From positions 1 through 32,471 of the forward strand of contig NZ_JAOPXV010000019.1 of assembly GCF_025964975.1 (NCBI RefSeq): a DNA stretch of 32,471 nucleotides, read 5' to 3'. The stretch comes from Nocardioides sp. (lineage in GTDB: Bacteria > Actinomycetota > Actinomycetes > Propionibacteriales > Nocardioidaceae). Position numbers and translations under genes: made by a program. This document shows positions 32,346-32,471 of this stretch, in pieces. Under the pieces are notes generated by a model. It ran no database searches. It was given only the letters and a program-made list of their open reading frames with translations, and had not been told where the DNA came from. Positions within the stretch are counted from its first letter, which is position 1. Each line of letters begins with the position of its first letter.

Positions 32346-32471
32346 TCAGACGGTGACGATGCCTTCGTGCTCGGTGCGCGCGGACTCCAGGACGGAGCGC
32401 CACGAAGCGGCAGGACGACGGCGGATGAGGGCACGACGCTCACGCTCGGTCATACCGCCCCAGACACCCCA
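32346..32471 (-). CDS. C-terminal part of a WhiB-family iron-sulfur regulator
   Basis: Only the last 41 codons and the stop are in the window. They contain GVWGGMTERERRALIRRRP, the G(V/I)WGG turn and basic DNA-binding segment of WhiB proteins, followed by a short tail ending GIVTV. The four Cys of the cluster lie outside. Its place directly after the BagAB-type genes is that of whiB4 (Rv3681c) in M. tuberculosis; assignment to WhiB4 is by position only. Confidence 0.88.
   Translation of the reverse strand, partial: WGVWGGMTERERRALIRRRPAASWRSVLESARTEHEGIVTV

Overview
The window is high-GC, densely packed actinobacterial DNA. Start codons GTG and ATG are used freely, genes are joined by GTGA/ATGA/TGATG overlaps, and many promoters look leaderless (TANNNT six to eight bases before the start codon). 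Protein content and gene order suggest Nocardioides or a close relative in the Nocardioidaceae; this is an inference from family content, not a search. From memory of the M. tuberculosis gene order, much of the window is a compressed counterpart of the Rv3654c to Rv3681c segment: the Tad locus with Ssd, a HAD phosphatase, acs, the MarP operon with nth, Crp, a metallo-beta-lactamase protein, RidA, the BagA/BagB ATPase pair and a WhiB protein at the right edge.

Layout. 1-242: end of a small membrane protein. 246-5108 (minus): complete actinobacterial Tad pilus operon, ssd-tadA-tadB-tadC-pilin-tadE-tadE-like, with a hairpin-rich 254-base gap before the pilin gene. 5240-6037: HAD-IB phosphatase. 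6038-6364: intergenic, three hairpins. 6365-8000: divergent pair from back-to-back promoters, a degenerate Fic-like protein (minus) and a methyltransferase (plus). 8151-16092: carboxylate module with a soluble LytS-type kinase, a LytTR regulator, two sodium:solute symporters each preceded by a small membrane partner, and acetyl-CoA synthetase. 16184-18215: NhaA and a holin-X-like membrane protein, divergent. 18238-21373 (minus): nth, TlpA-like lipoprotein, CoA-type Nudix, MarP protease. 21535-22212: Crp. 22175-23505: two decayed genes (DMP19-like and a SigE-type ECF sigma factor) plus a 22-residue remnant. 23583-25882 (minus): DUF4177, RidA, Nudix, MBL hydrolase. 25941-28409: divergent luciferase-like monooxygenase and MFS transporter. 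28512-29947 (minus): CoA-transferase scoAB. 30068-32298: the Get3-like ATPase pair. 32346-32471 (minus): C-terminus of a WhiB protein.

How parts work together. The kinase/regulator pair sits directly upstream of the transporter genes. A two-copy ACCGTTC direct repeat with a 21-bp period, the geometry of LytTR sites, lies just upstream of the DUF485-actP pair, followed by a near-consensus Crp site (GGTGA-N6-TCACA). With acs next in line, the module probably senses and takes up acetate, pyruvate or a similar acid, activates it to acetyl-CoA, and is also under control of the Crp encoded 9 kb downstream. The scoAB genes add acetoacetate use.

Most notable points: the LytTR-site/dual-symporter arrangement with a cytosolic kinase, the pseudo-Fic protein that keeps the inhibitory motif but lacks the catalytic His, a Ssd ATPase without both P-loop lysines, asymmetric loss of the signature lysine in the ATPase pair, and a series of long intergenic inverted repeats. 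No tRNA, rRNA, CRISPR array, insertion sequence or prophage was seen.
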